This document shows, piece after piece, positions 15,847 through 24,135 of a DNA stretch of 64,000 bases. This DNA comes from Solirubrobacteraceae bacterium (lineage in GTDB: Bacteria; Actinomycetota; Thermoleophilia; Solirubrobacterales; Solirubrobacteraceae): the NCBI GenBank assembly GCA_031177685.1, contig JAPSGI010000013.1:1-64000 (forward strand), read 5' to 3'. The translations under genes and the position numbers were made by a program. The first letter of the stretch is position 1; each line of letters opens with the position of its first letter. The notes beneath the pieces were generated by a model. It was not told the DNA's origin. It saw only the letters and a program-made list of their open reading frames with translations, and did not search any database.

Positions 15847-16383
15847 ATGCCAGAGGCGCTGGTGATCGTCGACTTCCAGAACGACTTCACGCCGCCGCGG
15901 GGCGCGCTCGCGGTGCCGGAGGGGGACGCGATCGCGGACCACGTCAACGAGCTGGCCGCGTCCGGGCGCTTCGACCTCGTGGTGGCCACGCGCGACTGGC
16001 ACCCGCCCGACCATGGCTCGTTCAAGGAGCACGGGGGGACCTGGCCCGTCCACTGCGTGCAGGGCACCGAGGGCGCCGAGCTGCACCCGGATCTGGCCCG
16101 CGAGCAGGTGCACGTGGTCCTCGACAAGGGACAGGACCCGCAGACCGAGGGCTACTCCGCCTTCGAGCGCCCCGAGCTGGGAGCGCTCCTGCGCGAGCGC
16201 GGCATCGACTCGCTCACGATCGTCGGCCTGGCGACCGACTACTGCGTGCGCAACACCGCACTGGACGCACTGGAGCAGGGATTCGAGGTGACCGTGCCCG
16301 CGCACGCGGTGCGCGGCGTGGACGCCGACGACTCGCGGCGTGCGCTGGACGAGATCCGCACGCGCGGCGGCCGCGTCGCCTGA
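15847..16383 (+). CDS. pncA: Nicotinamidase (isochorismatase-like)
   Basis: A 178-aa enzyme converting nicotinamide to nicotinate in NAD salvage. The catalytic triad is present: Asp9 (VIVDFQNDF), Lys94 (LDKGQDP) and the nucleophile Cys133 (ATDYCV). The metal-binding segment TRDWHPPDH and the cis-peptide region are also there. Length is close to characterised PncA proteins. The start follows TACCCT by 7 nt. The convergent RTX gene ends 9 bp further on. Confidence 0.93.
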   Translation: MPEALVIVDFQNDFTPPRGALAVPEGDAIADHVNELAASGRFDLVVATRDWHPPDHGSFKEHGGTWPVHCVQGTEGAELHPDLAREQVHVVLDKGQDPQTEGYSAFERPELGALLRERGIDSLTIVGLATDYCVRNTALDALEQGFEVTVPAHAVRGVDADDSRRALDEIRTRGGRVA

Positions 16384-16392
16384 GCGGCGGGC

Positions 16393-18186
16393 TCAGGGCA
16401 GCGCGCGGGGGAAGCAGTCGCGGTCCGGGCGGTCGTCCGCATCCGCGACGATGACCTTAAACGTGCCCGTGCAGGCGATCGGCTCGCGCGGCACGCCATC
16501 GCGGGAGCGGACGCGGTCGTCGCCCGGCCCGGTCGAGTAGGTGTCGAAGTGACGGTTGCCCGTCAGGCGATCGTTGCCCGGCCCGCCGAACAGCCGGTCG
16601 TTTCCATCGAGCCCGACGAGCCGGTCGTCCCCGGCACGGCCGCTGAGCACGTCGTCGCCGCGGTTGCCGAAGAGACGGTCGTCGCCGTCTCCGCCGCTGG
16701 CCCGGTCGTCGTCGTCGCCGCCGCTCAGCAGGTCGTCGCCGTCCTGCCCCCACAGCCGGTCGTCGCCGTCCATCGCGTAGAGGCGGTCGGCATCGGGGCC
16801 GCCGAGCAGCCGGTCGCCGCCGCCCGCGCCGACGAGCCGGTCCATTCCGGCGTTGCCGTACAGCCGGTCGCCGCCCGCCGAGCCCAGGAGGCGGTCGTCG
16901 CCGTCGCCGCCGAGCAGGCGGTCGGCCGCGGCCCCGCCCGCCACCGTGTCGTTCCCCGCGCCGCCGAGGCCGCGGTCCTCGCCGGCGCCGCCGGAGAGCA
17001 GGTCGGCGCCATCCTCGCCGGACATGAAGTCGTCCCCGGTGGCCCCGAACGCGCGGTCGTCGCCGGCGCGGCCGCTCATCCTGTCGTCGCCGGCGAGCCC
17101 GGAAATCACGTCGGGGCCCTCGGCGCCCACCATCGTGTCGTTGCCGGCGGTGCCCAGGATCGTCAGGCCGCCGCCCGGGCGCGGGAAGCACCGCACGCCG
17201 GGGCTGTTGCCGGGCGGGCAGGACGACGGCGCCGCGGCCGGGCCGGACGGGCCGGAGGGTGCCGAGGCCGCCTCGTACGTGATCGCGATCGAGGGGGTAC
17301 CGGTGCCGTCGGTGGCGACGCCCACGCCCGAGGCGGACGCCGCGGCGAAGCTCGAGCCAGCCCCGCCGCCTCCACCGCCGGCGCGCTGGCCGCTGTTGAA
17401 GCCGCCGCCTCCGCCACCGCCGCCGCCGAAGTAGCCGCCGGCTCCGCCACCGCCGCTGCCGGAGGCGAGGTTGGGGCCGCCGGCGCCGCCGGTGCCCGCA
17501 CCGCCGGTGCCGCCCGCGGCGCCGGGGGGCGAGCCCGTGCCCGCGGTCCCGGCCGCGCCGCCCGCCGTGGCGGTGCCGGGGCCGCCTCCGCCGCCGCCGC
17601 CCGCGCCGTTGGGCGAGGCGGCGCCGTTCGTGCCGGCGGTTGGCGCGGCGCCCGCTGAGCCGCCCGTACCGCCCGTGCCGTCCGAGCCGCCGCCACCGCC
17701 CGCGCCGCCGCCCGCGACCAGGAGCCGCGGATCGTCGGCCGAGCCGAGGGCGGGGCAGCTCGGTATCGCCGCCGAGCAGGTGCGCAGGTCGCTGGCGCCG
17801 CCGCCGCCTCCGCCGGCGCCGTTGGTCCCGCCGGTCCCCGCGCCGCCGCCGTTGAATGCAGGCGGCGTTGCGCCTCCACCCGGCGCGCCGTTGCCGCCGA
17901 CGCGTACGAAGAGCACCTGGCCGGGCGCGACGGTCAGGGTGGCGGCGACGCGCGCGCCGAAGCCGGCCGCGCCGCCGGCCGCGACGTCGTCGGAGCCCGC
18001 GCCGCCGCGCCCGCCGATCGCCACCACCTGCAGCTGCGTGACTCCGGCCGGGACGGTGAAGTGCTCCTCGGCGCCGGTGAAGCCGAACGTCTGCGTCACC
18101 GGCGCCGCGACGCCCGTTCCCGCCCCCAGGTGGCCCGCCATGACCATCACGGCCGCGGCCACCGCGACCCGTGCCCTCCCAGTCAT
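16393..18186 (-). CDS. Secreted Gly-rich protein with RTX calcium-binding repeats
   Basis: A 597-aa exported protein. A signal peptide (MTGRARVAVAAAVMVMAGHL) precedes a glycine-rich beta domain of the Gly_rich type (~residues 30-300, including FTVPAGVTQLQVVAIGGRGG and long GGGGG runs). From ~340 to ~575 there are about 26 RTX nonapeptides (consensus GGxGxDRLx), which form a calcium-stabilised beta-roll. The tail carries two Cys. RTX proteins usually leave by type I secretion, but here a Sec signal is present and no ABC exporter is near. The second of two tandem ATGs (18186) lies exactly 7 nt from TAGGGT and is taken as start. Confidence 0.85.
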   Translation of the reverse strand: MTGRARVAVAAAVMVMAGHLGAGTGVAAPVTQTFGFTGAEEHFTVPAGVTQLQVVAIGGRGGAGSDDVAAGGAAGFGARVAATLTVAPGQVLFVRVGGNGAPGGGATPPAFNGGGAGTGGTNGAGGGGGGASDLRTCSAAIPSCPALGSADDPRLLVAGGGAGGGGGSDGTGGTGGSAGAAPTAGTNGAASPNGAGGGGGGGPGTATAGGAAGTAGTGSPPGAAGGTGGAGTGGAGGPNLASGSGGGGAGGYFGGGGGGGGGFNSGQRAGGGGGGAGSSFAAASASGVGVATDGTGTPSIAITYEAASAPSGPSGPAAAPSSCPPGNSPGVRCFPRPGGGLTILGTAGNDTMVGAEGPDVISGLAGDDRMSGRAGDDRAFGATGDDFMSGEDGADLLSGGAGEDRGLGGAGNDTVAGGAAADRLLGGDGDDRLLGSAGGDRLYGNAGMDRLVGAGGGDRLLGGPDADRLYAMDGDDRLWGQDGDDLLSGGDDDDRASGGDGDDRLFGNRGDDVLSGRAGDDRLVGLDGNDRLFGGPGNDRLTGNRHFDTYSTGPGDDRVRSRDGVPREPIACTGTFKVIVADADDRPDRDCFPRALP

Positions 18187-18193
18187 CATGAAG

Positions 18194-18199
18194 ACCCTA
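18194..18199 (-). promoter_or_regulatory. -10 element TAGGGT (leaderless RTX gene)
   Basis: On the minus strand TAGGGT lies 4 nt before the first ATG (18189) and 7 nt before the second (18186). The second fits the window-wide leaderless spacing and decides the start. Confidence 0.55.
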
Positions 18200-18231
18200 T
18201 CCGGCGCCGGAGCCGGGGCGCAACCGGGTGT

Positions 18232-18648
18232 TTACGCGTTCGGCAGGGGCGAGCCGGCCAGGAAGATGAACCACAGCAGCATGGTGAGGGCGGCGAGGGC
18301 CACCGTCCCGACCATGATCGCGTCGAGCACCGTCATCTCGCGCGGCTTCTCGCGCTCGCCGCGCATCGACTTCATCCACGGGAGCTGCACGCGGACGTTC
18401 CCGCGGCTGCCCGTCACGCGCTGGTACTCGCGGTTGAGCCGGGCGATCAGCAGCGCGTCGATCACGACCGAGGCGATGATCCCGACGGCCACGACCATGT
18501 ACGGGCCCATCGAGGGCTGTGAGGAGTCCACCAGCTGCGAACCGATCCACAGCCAGCCCAGCGGAATGCCGATCCACAGCGTCATCGCCGCGACTGACAT
18601 ACCAACGACGATGAGGGCGGCCAGCGCCTTTCTGCTCAGGCCTGCCAT
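18232..18648 (-). CDS. Small membrane protein, function unknown
   Basis: A 138-aa protein with about three membrane segments: ALIVVGMSVAAMTLWIGIPL with WLWIGSQLV at the N-terminus, MVVAVGIIASVVIDALLIA in the middle, and MVGTVALAALTMLLWFIFLA at the C-terminus. A charged loop (LNREYQRVTGSRGNVRVQLP, KSMRGEREKPREM) separates the last two. It matches no family I can name. The ATG is 7 nt after TATCCT. A zinc-ribbon gene lies just upstream in the same direction. Confidence 0.75.
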   Translation of the reverse strand: MAGLSRKALAALIVVGMSVAAMTLWIGIPLGWLWIGSQLVDSSQPSMGPYMVVAVGIIASVVIDALLIARLNREYQRVTGSRGNVRVQLPWMKSMRGEREKPREMTVLDAIMVGTVALAALTMLLWFIFLAGSPLPNA

Positions 18649-18655
18649 CGACCCG

Positions 18656-18661
18656 AGGATA
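18656..18661 (-). promoter_or_regulatory. -10 element TATCCT (leaderless membrane-protein gene)
   Basis: TATCCT ends 7 nt before the ATG at 18648 on the minus strand. Confidence 0.5.
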
Positions 18662-18675
18662 CCCCTGCGGGGGCG

Positions 18676-18948
18676 CTACCAGGCCTGCGGCTCGCCGCAG
18701 TGCGGGCAGCGGACCGACGCGGTGACGTCGGTCTGGAAGGCCGAGCCGCAGCGGCACACGAACAGAGCCTGATCCTGGGGCCCGCCCTCGCGACGCGAGC
18801 GCTCCTCGGGGTTGCGCGGGCGGGGCGGCCGGGGGTCCGCGGGTGGCGCCTCGCGCTCGCGGGCGGGCCGGGCGCTCTCTTCGCGCCGGCGACGGCTGGG
18901 CCGGAGGCCCTGGCGCTGTCTCATCGACTTTGCGATCGCGGTTCGCAT
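18676..18948 (-). CDS. Small Arg-rich zinc-ribbon protein
   Basis: A 90-aa protein. The first ~58 residues are very Arg/Pro/Glu-rich and probably disordered. The end is a compact zinc ribbon with Cys pairs CRCGSAFQTDV and RCPHCGEPQ. Such small ribbons bind nucleic acid or proteins; none can be assigned here. A GAGGAG directly abuts the first ATG, too close to act on it, so the ATG 24 bp downstream is a possible alternative. Confidence 0.6.
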   Translation of the reverse strand: MRTAIAKSMRQRQGLRPSRRRREESARPAREREAPPADPRPPRPRNPEERSRREGGPQDQALFVCRCGSAFQTDVTASVRCPHCGEPQAW

Positions 18949-19050
18949 CTCCTCTACCCACCTAGAACGTAAGTTCGCCCACGAAGTTTCTCGTTACGCC
19001 GGCTCGTGGGCGAAAGCATGCAATCGCGCTCTGGGATACTTGGGACCTCG

Positions 19051-19452
19051 ATGGACCCCCGCCGCAAGCGCAAGATCCGCCTGCTGACCGCGCTGAGCGC
19101 CGCCGTGCTCCTGGCGGGCGCGCTCGTCTACACGAGCTTCAGCGCCTCCAGCGAGGCCACGGAGCCCAGCAAGCTCGCGCGCAACGCCGAGCCCGGCCGC
19201 TCCTACCAGCTCACGGGCAAGGTCGTGCCCGGCTACCGCCGCGAGGGGGCCACGCTGCTGTTCCGCGTGCGCGACCGCAACGGCTCCACCTCGGTTCCCG
19301 TCCGCTACGACGGCGCGGTGCCCGATCCCTTCCGCGCCGGGCGCGAGGTGATCGTCGACGTGCGCAAGCAGGGCGCGGTTTTCGTGGGCGAGAAGGACTC
19401 GCTGGTCACGAAGTGCCCGTCGAAGTTCTCCAAGTCCGAGCAGCAGACGTAG
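19051..19452 (+). CDS. ccmE: Cytochrome c maturation heme chaperone CcmE
   Basis: A 133-aa membrane-anchored heme chaperone. An N-terminal anchor (KIRLLTALSAAVLLAGALVY) precedes an OB-fold (YQLTGKVVPGYRR, LLFRVRDRNGSTSVPVRYDG, VPDPFRAGREVIVDV). The heme-binding site, His-x3-Tyr in the classical protein, is Cys122-PSK-Phe126 here (VTKCPSKF). Cys variants of CcmE exist in some bacteria and archaea, but Tyr is usually retained. It receives heme covalently and passes it to CcmF. ccmF begins 10 bp downstream. The ATG at 19051 is the only start giving a normal anchor. Confidence 0.9.
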   Translation: MDPRRKRKIRLLTALSAAVLLAGALVYTSFSASSEATEPSKLARNAEPGRSYQLTGKVVPGYRREGATLLFRVRDRNGSTSVPVRYDGAVPDPFRAGREVIVDVRKQGAVFVGEKDSLVTKCPSKFSKSEQQT

Positions 19453-19462
19453 GTCCGCGCTG

Positions 19463-21604
19463 ATGGACACGCTGGGTCGCGCCTGCCTGCTCCTGGCGCT
19501 CGCCGTCTCGCTCTACGGCATCGCGGCCTCGATCTACGGGGCCCGCCGGGGTCGGCGCGAGTGGGTGGACTCCGGGCGGCGCTCGGTGTACGCGCTGGCG
19601 GGCGTCCTCACCGTGGCCTTCGTCGTGCTGGAGGCGGCCTTCCTGCGCGACGACTTCGCCTTCGACGTCGTGGCCAGCCACTCCAGCACCACGACGCCCG
19701 CCTTCTACAAGGCCACCGCCGCCTGGTCCTCCCAGGAGGGCTCGCTGCTGCTGTGGGTGTGGCTGCTGTCGCTGTGGTCGAGCCTCGTGCTGTTCGCGGT
19801 GCGCCGCCGGGTGCGCCAGGTCCAGCCGTGGGCCACGGCGGTCCTCCTGGGGTTCGGCGCCTTCTTCGCGGCGATCACGCTGTTCCTGGCGGACCCCTTC
19901 GCCACCTCCAGCCCCGTGCCCGCCGAGGGCTCGGGCCTGAACCCGCTGCTGCGCCACCCGAGCATGATGATCCACCCCCCGATGCTGTACTCGGGGTACA
20001 CGCTGTTCACGATCCCGTTCGCGTTCGCGGTCGGCGCGCTGGTGACCCGCAAGCTCGACGCGGAGTGGATCTCGGTGACCCGGCGCTTCTCGCTGGCCGC
20101 GTGGTTCGCGCTCGGGGTGGGGATCCTGCTCGGCGCGCGCTGGTCCTACGTCGAGCTGGGGTGGGGCGGGTACTGGGGGTGGGACCCGGTGGAGAACGCG
20201 TCGCTGCTGCCGTGGCTGACCGGCACGGCGTTCCTGCACTCGGTGATGATCCAGGAGAAGCGCGGGATGCTGAAGGTGTGGAACGTCTCGCTCGTGCTGG
20301 CGACCGGGATCCTCGCCGTGCTGGGGACATTCCTCGTTCGCTCGGGGATCCTGGACTCGATCCACGCCTTCGGCGCCTCTACGCTGGGACGCCCCTTCCT
20401 GGTGCTGATCGCGGTGCTGATCGGCGGCTCGATCGCGCTGGTCACCTCGCGCCGGCGCGAGCTGCGCTCCGAGCACCGCCTGGACTCCCTGGTCTCGCGC
20501 GAGGCGATCTTCCTGCTCAACAACCTCGTGCTCGTGGGACTGGCCTTCGTCGTGTTCTGGGGGACGTTCTTCCCGCTGATCTCCGAGGCGGTGACCGGCA
20601 CCAAGGCGTCCGTGGGCCCGCCGTGGTTCGACCGCTACACGGTGCCGCTGGCGCTCGTGCTGGTCCTGCTCTCGGGCATCGGCCCGGTGATCGCCTGGCG
20701 GCGCGCCACGCCCGCCAACCTGTGGCGCGGATTCCGCTTCCCGCTGGGCGCGCTGGCCGCGATGCTCGTGGCCGGCCTCGCGACGGGGCTGGGGGAGCGG
20801 CCCGCGGCGCTGGGCATGTTCTGCCTGGCCGCGTTCGTGCTCGGGGCGGTGGGGCAGGAGTTCTGGCGCGGCACGCGGGCGCGCCGCGCGATGACGCGCG
20901 AGAGCGTCCCGGCGGCGCTGGTGTCGCTGGTGCGCCGCAACCGCCGGCGCTACGGCGGCTACGTCGTGCACGCCGGGATGGCGGTGCTGTTCGTCGGCGT
21001 GGCCGCCTCCTCGGCCTTCCAGGCCAACCGCGACGTGCGGCTGAGCCCCGGCGAGAGCGTTCGCGTCGGCGGCTACGACGTCACCTACCGGCGCGCGACG
21101 ACCGCGCTGGAGGGCGAGAAGATCTCGCTGGGCGCGGTGCTCGACGTGCGCCGCGACGGCCGGCGCGTCACGACCATCCGCACGACCCGCGGCTACTACC
21201 CGTCCAACAACCCGAGCCTGGGGCCCGTGGCGCGCTACTTCGACGGCACCGCGACCAGCGAGGTCGGACTGCGCGCCGGACTGCGCCGCGACCTGTGGAT
21301 GGCGATCGAGCCCGACGTACAGGCGCTCGAGCCGTTCGTGCGCGAGGCCGACCGGCGCTTCCGCGACGCGCGCCCCGACCTCCAGGGCCTGCTCATCGCC
21401 GCGATCGCCGACCGCTACCGCCGCCAGCCCGCCGAGGCGACGTTCCGGATCATCGTCTCGCCGCTGGTGACGTGGATCTGGCTGGGCGCGCTGGTCGTGG
21501 CCGGCGGTGCGCTGATCGCGCTGTGGCCGCCGCCCGCCGCGGCGCGCCGGCGCGCCGCCTCCGCCTACGCGGCGCGCCTGGCGCGCGAGCTCGGGCGCGC
21601 GTAG
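19463..21604 (+). CDS. ccmF: Cytochrome c heme lyase subunit CcmF
   Basis: A 713-aa polytopic membrane protein of the heme-handling CcmC/CcmF/CcsA family. The WWD signature GWGGYWGWDPVENASLLPW begins near residue 234, and HPSMMIHPPMLYSGY and the conserved FLVRSGILDSIHAFG follow the usual order. The C-terminal periplasmic region (residues ~540-670) and a final TM are present. It ligates heme delivered by CcmE to apocytochrome CXXCH motifs. It lies 10 bp after ccmE and 4 bp before a CcmI-like gene, a clear operon. ccmA-D are not in view. Confidence 0.95.
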   Translation: MDTLGRACLLLALAVSLYGIAASIYGARRGRREWVDSGRRSVYALAGVLTVAFVVLEAAFLRDDFAFDVVASHSSTTTPAFYKATAAWSSQEGSLLLWVWLLSLWSSLVLFAVRRRVRQVQPWATAVLLGFGAFFAAITLFLADPFATSSPVPAEGSGLNPLLRHPSMMIHPPMLYSGYTLFTIPFAFAVGALVTRKLDAEWISVTRRFSLAAWFALGVGILLGARWSYVELGWGGYWGWDPVENASLLPWLTGTAFLHSVMIQEKRGMLKVWNVSLVLATGILAVLGTFLVRSGILDSIHAFGASTLGRPFLVLIAVLIGGSIALVTSRRRELRSEHRLDSLVSREAIFLLNNLVLVGLAFVVFWGTFFPLISEAVTGTKASVGPPWFDRYTVPLALVLVLLSGIGPVIAWRRATPANLWRGFRFPLGALAAMLVAGLATGLGERPAALGMFCLAAFVLGAVGQEFWRGTRARRAMTRESVPAALVSLVRRNRRRYGGYVVHAGMAVLFVGVAASSAFQANRDVRLSPGESVRVGGYDVTYRRATTALEGEKISLGAVLDVRRDGRRVTTIRTTRGYYPSNNPSLGPVARYFDGTATSEVGLRAGLRRDLWMAIEPDVQALEPFVREADRRFRDARPDLQGLLIAAIADRYRRQPAEATFRIIVSPLVTWIWLGALVVAGGALIALWPPPAAARRRAASAYAARLARELGRA

Positions 21605-21608
21605 CGCC

Positions 21609-21893
21609 TTGGACCTCATGCAGTTCCTGCTCGTGCTCGTCGTGGTGGTCGCGGTCGTTCTGCTCGTTTCCGCGCCGCTGCGCCGCGCGCATCCGGCGGC
21701 GGAATCCGGGGACGAGGACGAGCTGGCGCCGCTGGAGGCGGCCAAGGAGGCCAAGTACCGCGAGATCCGTGACGCCGAGCTCGACCACCGCACGGGCAAG
21801 CTCTCGGACGCCGACTGGCGCGCGCTGGACGAGCAGCTGCGCGCCGAGGCGCTGGAGATCCTGCGGCGCATCGACCGCGCGGGCGGCGGTTAG
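21609..21893 (+). CDS. CcmI-like small membrane protein
   Basis: A 94-aa protein with one N-terminal membrane segment (FLLVLVVVVAVVLLVSAPL). A soluble helical tail follows with YREIRDAELDHRTGKLSDADW and ALDEQLRAEALEIL. The tail matches the short N-terminal part of CcmI (EK.....DLDFR.GKLS..DY), a chaperone holding apocytochrome c. It lacks the TPR part. It begins 4 bp after ccmF. The start may be TTG at 21609 or ATG at 21618. Its stop overlaps the convergent secreted gene by 4 bp. Confidence 0.7.
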   Translation: MDLMQFLLVLVVVVAVVLLVSAPLRRAHPAAESGDEDELAPLEAAKEAKYREIRDAELDHRTGKLSDADWRALDEQLRAEALEILRRIDRAGGG

Positions 21894-22495
21894 CGCAGCG
21901 AGGCGAAGCGCCGCAGGGCGCCGCGCGTCCACGTCAACCGCCCGCCGGCGGCCAGCCGCAGTGAGAACGGGCCGACCCGCGGGTGGCGGTCGAGCCGGCG
22001 CCGGCCGCGCGCGTCGAAGCGCCACACCGACGTCTCGCCCTCCACGCGCTGGATCCAAGCGATCGACCCGCTGCGCCGCGCGACCAGATCGCTCACCCGC
22101 ACGGCCGACGGATCGGCGGTGGTGTACGGCTGGACCTTCACGCGCCGGTGGAAGCGCGCCACGCGCATGTCGAGCGAGTGGACGTACACGGCCGGGATCC
22201 CCGGGTCGATCCAGGTGTAGGCGAGCACGCGGCCCGTCGTGCGCAGCTTGCCCAGGCGGGCGTCGCCCGGCGCGTAGAAGCGGTCGACGGACACGTCCAG
22301 CGGCACGCGGCGGCCGGTGATCCGGTAGCAGGAGTACGGCCGTCCCGCGCGCGTGTAGTAGACGCGCGCGGTCGCGGTGCTGAGCACGGTGCGCGAGCCG
22401 GCCTGCGCGCAGGAGCCGCTCTGCGCCGCCGCGGGGGGCGCGGGCAGCGCCAGCAGCACCGCCGCCGCGCACACAGCTGCCCTGGCCAACCGCAC
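21890..22495 (-). CDS. Secreted protein of unknown function
   Basis: A 201-aa exported protein. A signal peptide (VRLARAAVCAAAVLLALPAP then PAAAQ) is followed by SCAQAGSRTVLSTATARVYY and a beta-rich body with CYRITGRRVPLDV, VLAYTWIDPGIPAVYVHSLD and SGSIAWIQRVEGETSVWRFD. The end, RRFASLR, is basic. The pattern of short strands ending in YY/VW resembles propeller-like blades, but no family is certain. The GTG at 22495 is fixed by TAGACT 7 nt upstream. Its promoter faces that of secG across about 30 bp. Confidence 0.72.
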   Translation of the reverse strand: MRLARAAVCAAAVLLALPAPPAAAQSGSCAQAGSRTVLSTATARVYYTRAGRPYSCYRITGRRVPLDVSVDRFYAPGDARLGKLRTTGRVLAYTWIDPGIPAVYVHSLDMRVARFHRRVKVQPYTTADPSAVRVSDLVARRSGSIAWIQRVEGETSVWRFDARGRRRLDRHPRVGPFSLRLAAGGRLTWTRGALRRFASLR

Positions 22496-22502
22496 CGGGC
22501 TC

Positions 22503-22508
22503 AGTCTA
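22503..22508 (-). promoter_or_regulatory. -10 element TAGACT (leaderless secreted gene)
   Basis: TAGACT ends 7 nt before the GTG at 22495 (minus strand). It stands 16 bp from the opposing secG hexamer. Confidence 0.55.
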
Positions 22509-22524
22509 GGGGGCCGAGCTTCGC

Positions 22525-22530
22525 TACCCT
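22525..22530 (+). promoter_or_regulatory. -10 element TACCCT (leaderless secG)
   Basis: TACCCT ends 7 nt before the secG ATG at 22538. It is divergent to TAGACT at 22503-22508. Confidence 0.6.
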
Positions 22531-22537
22531 GCCGGCC

Positions 22538-22762
22538 ATGGCGGTGATCCTCGGAGTCGTCCAGGTCGGGCTCTCGGTCGTCCTGATCTTCCTGGTGCTC
22601 ATGCACTCCGGGAAGGACGCGGGGCTGTCCGGCGCCTTCGGCGTGGGCAGCGGCGGGAGCTCGGTGGGCGGCGGCTCGCTGGTCGAGCGCAACCTCAACA
22701 TCTGGACCGTCGTCGTCGCGATCGCGTTCGTCGTGAACACGATCGTGCTCCTCAAGCTCTAG
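22538..22762 (+). CDS. secG: Protein translocase subunit SecG
   Basis: A 74-aa inner-membrane protein with two TM helices. The SecG family pattern is clear: VVQVGLSVVLIFLVLMHSGK, the linker AGLSGAFGVGSGGSSVGGG, then LVERNLNIWTVVVAIAFVVN. It forms the accessory subunit of SecYEG. The start is 7 nt after TACCCT. The stop overlaps the convergent pmbA gene by 4 bp. Confidence 0.93.
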   Translation: MAVILGVVQVGLSVVLIFLVLMHSGKDAGLSGAFGVGSGGSSVGGGSLVERNLNIWTVVVAIAFVVNTIVLLKL

Positions 22763-24135
22763 GGCGTCGCGCCGGTCACGCGCAAGCCGCGCGCGCGCAG
22801 GGCCGGGCAGACCACGCCGGTCGCGTGACGCCGGCCGTAGTGCTCGGCCTCGGTGACCAGCCGCTGGGAGGCGGTCAGCGCCTCGGTCGCGTCGAGGATC
22901 CGCAGCGCCGAATCGGTGAAGCGCACGTCGCGCAGGGGGCGGGTGATCAGCCCGTCCTCGATCAGGAACGTCCCGTCGCGCGTCATGCCGGTCAGCAGCG
23001 TGCGCTTGGGGTGGACGGGGTTGACGTACCACAGGCGCGTCACGTAGATCCCGCGCTCCACCGGCAGGGCGAGCTCGTGCACGTCGCGCGCGCCGCCGCC
23101 CACCAGCACGAGGTTGGCGGGCGCCGGGCCCTCGGGCGTGCCGCCGGGCGCGAGGGCGTGTCCGGTCGTGGTGGCGCCGCGCCCGGCCGCGGCGGCCGAG
23201 CGGGTGTCGTGGACGACGCGGTGCGCGACGCCGTCCTGGATCAGCGGCAGCGGGCGCTTGGGGACGCCCTCGGCGTCGAAGGCGCGCGGCAGCGTGCCCG
23301 GGAACGACGGGGAGTCGGACAGGTTGACCGCGGCCGAGGCGACCCGCCGGCCCAGGCGCCCGGCCAGCGCGCCGCGGCCCTCGGCGTGCGCGAGGCCGTT
23401 GAAGGCCAGGGCGCCCAGGAACTCCAGCAGCAGGCCGACGGCGTGCGCGTCGAGGACCACCGGATACTCCCCGGGAGGCAGCGTCGCGCGCTCGCCGGCC
23501 GGCGCGCGCCGCGCGGCGGCGCCGGCCACGGCGCGTGCGTCCACCGCGCGCGCCGCGGTCGCGGTGCGCGCCGCGTAGCCGCTGCGCGCGCCCGTCGCGT
23601 CGCGGCAGACGACCTTGAGGTGCACGTCCGTCACCGCGTCAGCGGCGAGCACTCCGGTGGTCGAGGCGATCGCCGTGCGGACCTCGCCCGCCGTCCAGAT
23701 CCCGTAGGCCTCCAGGCCATGCTCGGCCGCCACGTCGAACGCGCTGCGCAGCGCGGCGGCCGGCAGCGAAGGCTCCAGCCGCGCCGTCTCGTGGTCCCAG
23801 CCGTCGTGTGGGTGCGGCGGTCCGCCCGGGCCGGGGAGCCCCGGGTAGTCGCCGGGCCCGCCGCGCGCGGCCGCCGCCGCGGCCTGCGCCGCCCGGCGCG
23901 CCGCCGCGCGCAGCTCGTCGTCGCCGGTCCCGCGCGCGCTCGCGCTGGCCACCCGGCCGTCGCGCACGCACGCGATCTCCACGGTTACGTCGTCGACCGC
24001 GGTGGCCTGGGTTGGTCGCGAGCGCGCGAAGCGCGAGGTCAGCGAGCGTTCGTGCACGACGGTCACCAGCGCCTCGCCGCCGTGCGCGTGGGCCAGCGCC
24101 CGCTGGGCGATCGCGGCCGGGTCCGGAGAGGTCAC
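22759..24135 (-). CDS. pmbA: PmbA/TldE-like subunit of the TldD protease pair
   Basis: A 458-aa protein homologous to TldD but without the HExxxH motif, as expected for PmbA/TldE. Family landmarks are VVHERSLTSRFARSRPTQAT, DATGARSGYAARTA, PPGEYPVVLDAHAVGLLLEF, DTRSAAAAGRGATTTGHAL and NPVHPKRTLLTGMTRDGTFL. With TldD it forms a heterodimeric metalloprotease acting on small or unfolded peptides. The GTG start overlaps the tldD stop (GTGA, 24132-24135), so translation is coupled. The carboxyl end overlaps secG by 4 bp. Confidence 0.9.
   Translation of the reverse strand: MTSPDPAAIAQRALAHAHGGEALVTVVHERSLTSRFARSRPTQATAVDDVTVEIACVRDGRVASASARGTGDDELRAAARRAAQAAAAAARGGPGDYPGLPGPGGPPHPHDGWDHETARLEPSLPAAALRSAFDVAAEHGLEAYGIWTAGEVRTAIASTTGVLAADAVTDVHLKVVCRDATGARSGYAARTATAARAVDARAVAGAAARRAPAGERATLPPGEYPVVLDAHAVGLLLEFLGALAFNGLAHAEGRGALAGRLGRRVASAAVNLSDSPSFPGTLPRAFDAEGVPKRPLPLIQDGVAHRVVHDTRSAAAAGRGATTTGHALAPGGTPEGPAPANLVLVGGGARDVHELALPVERGIYVTRLWYVNPVHPKRTLLTGMTRDGTFLIEDGLITRPLRDVRFTDSALRILDATEALTASQRLVTEAEHYGRRHATGVVCPALRARGLRVTGATP

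Noticed and set aside
16600-17150. Periodic 27-bp pattern as a CRISPR-like or satellite array
   Set aside because: The 27-bp period equals nine codons of RTX nonapeptides in the minus-strand gene; it is protein-coding repetition.
17300-17900. GCC/CCG-rich block as a non-coding repeat region
   Set aside because: It encodes the Gly-rich domain of the RTX protein.
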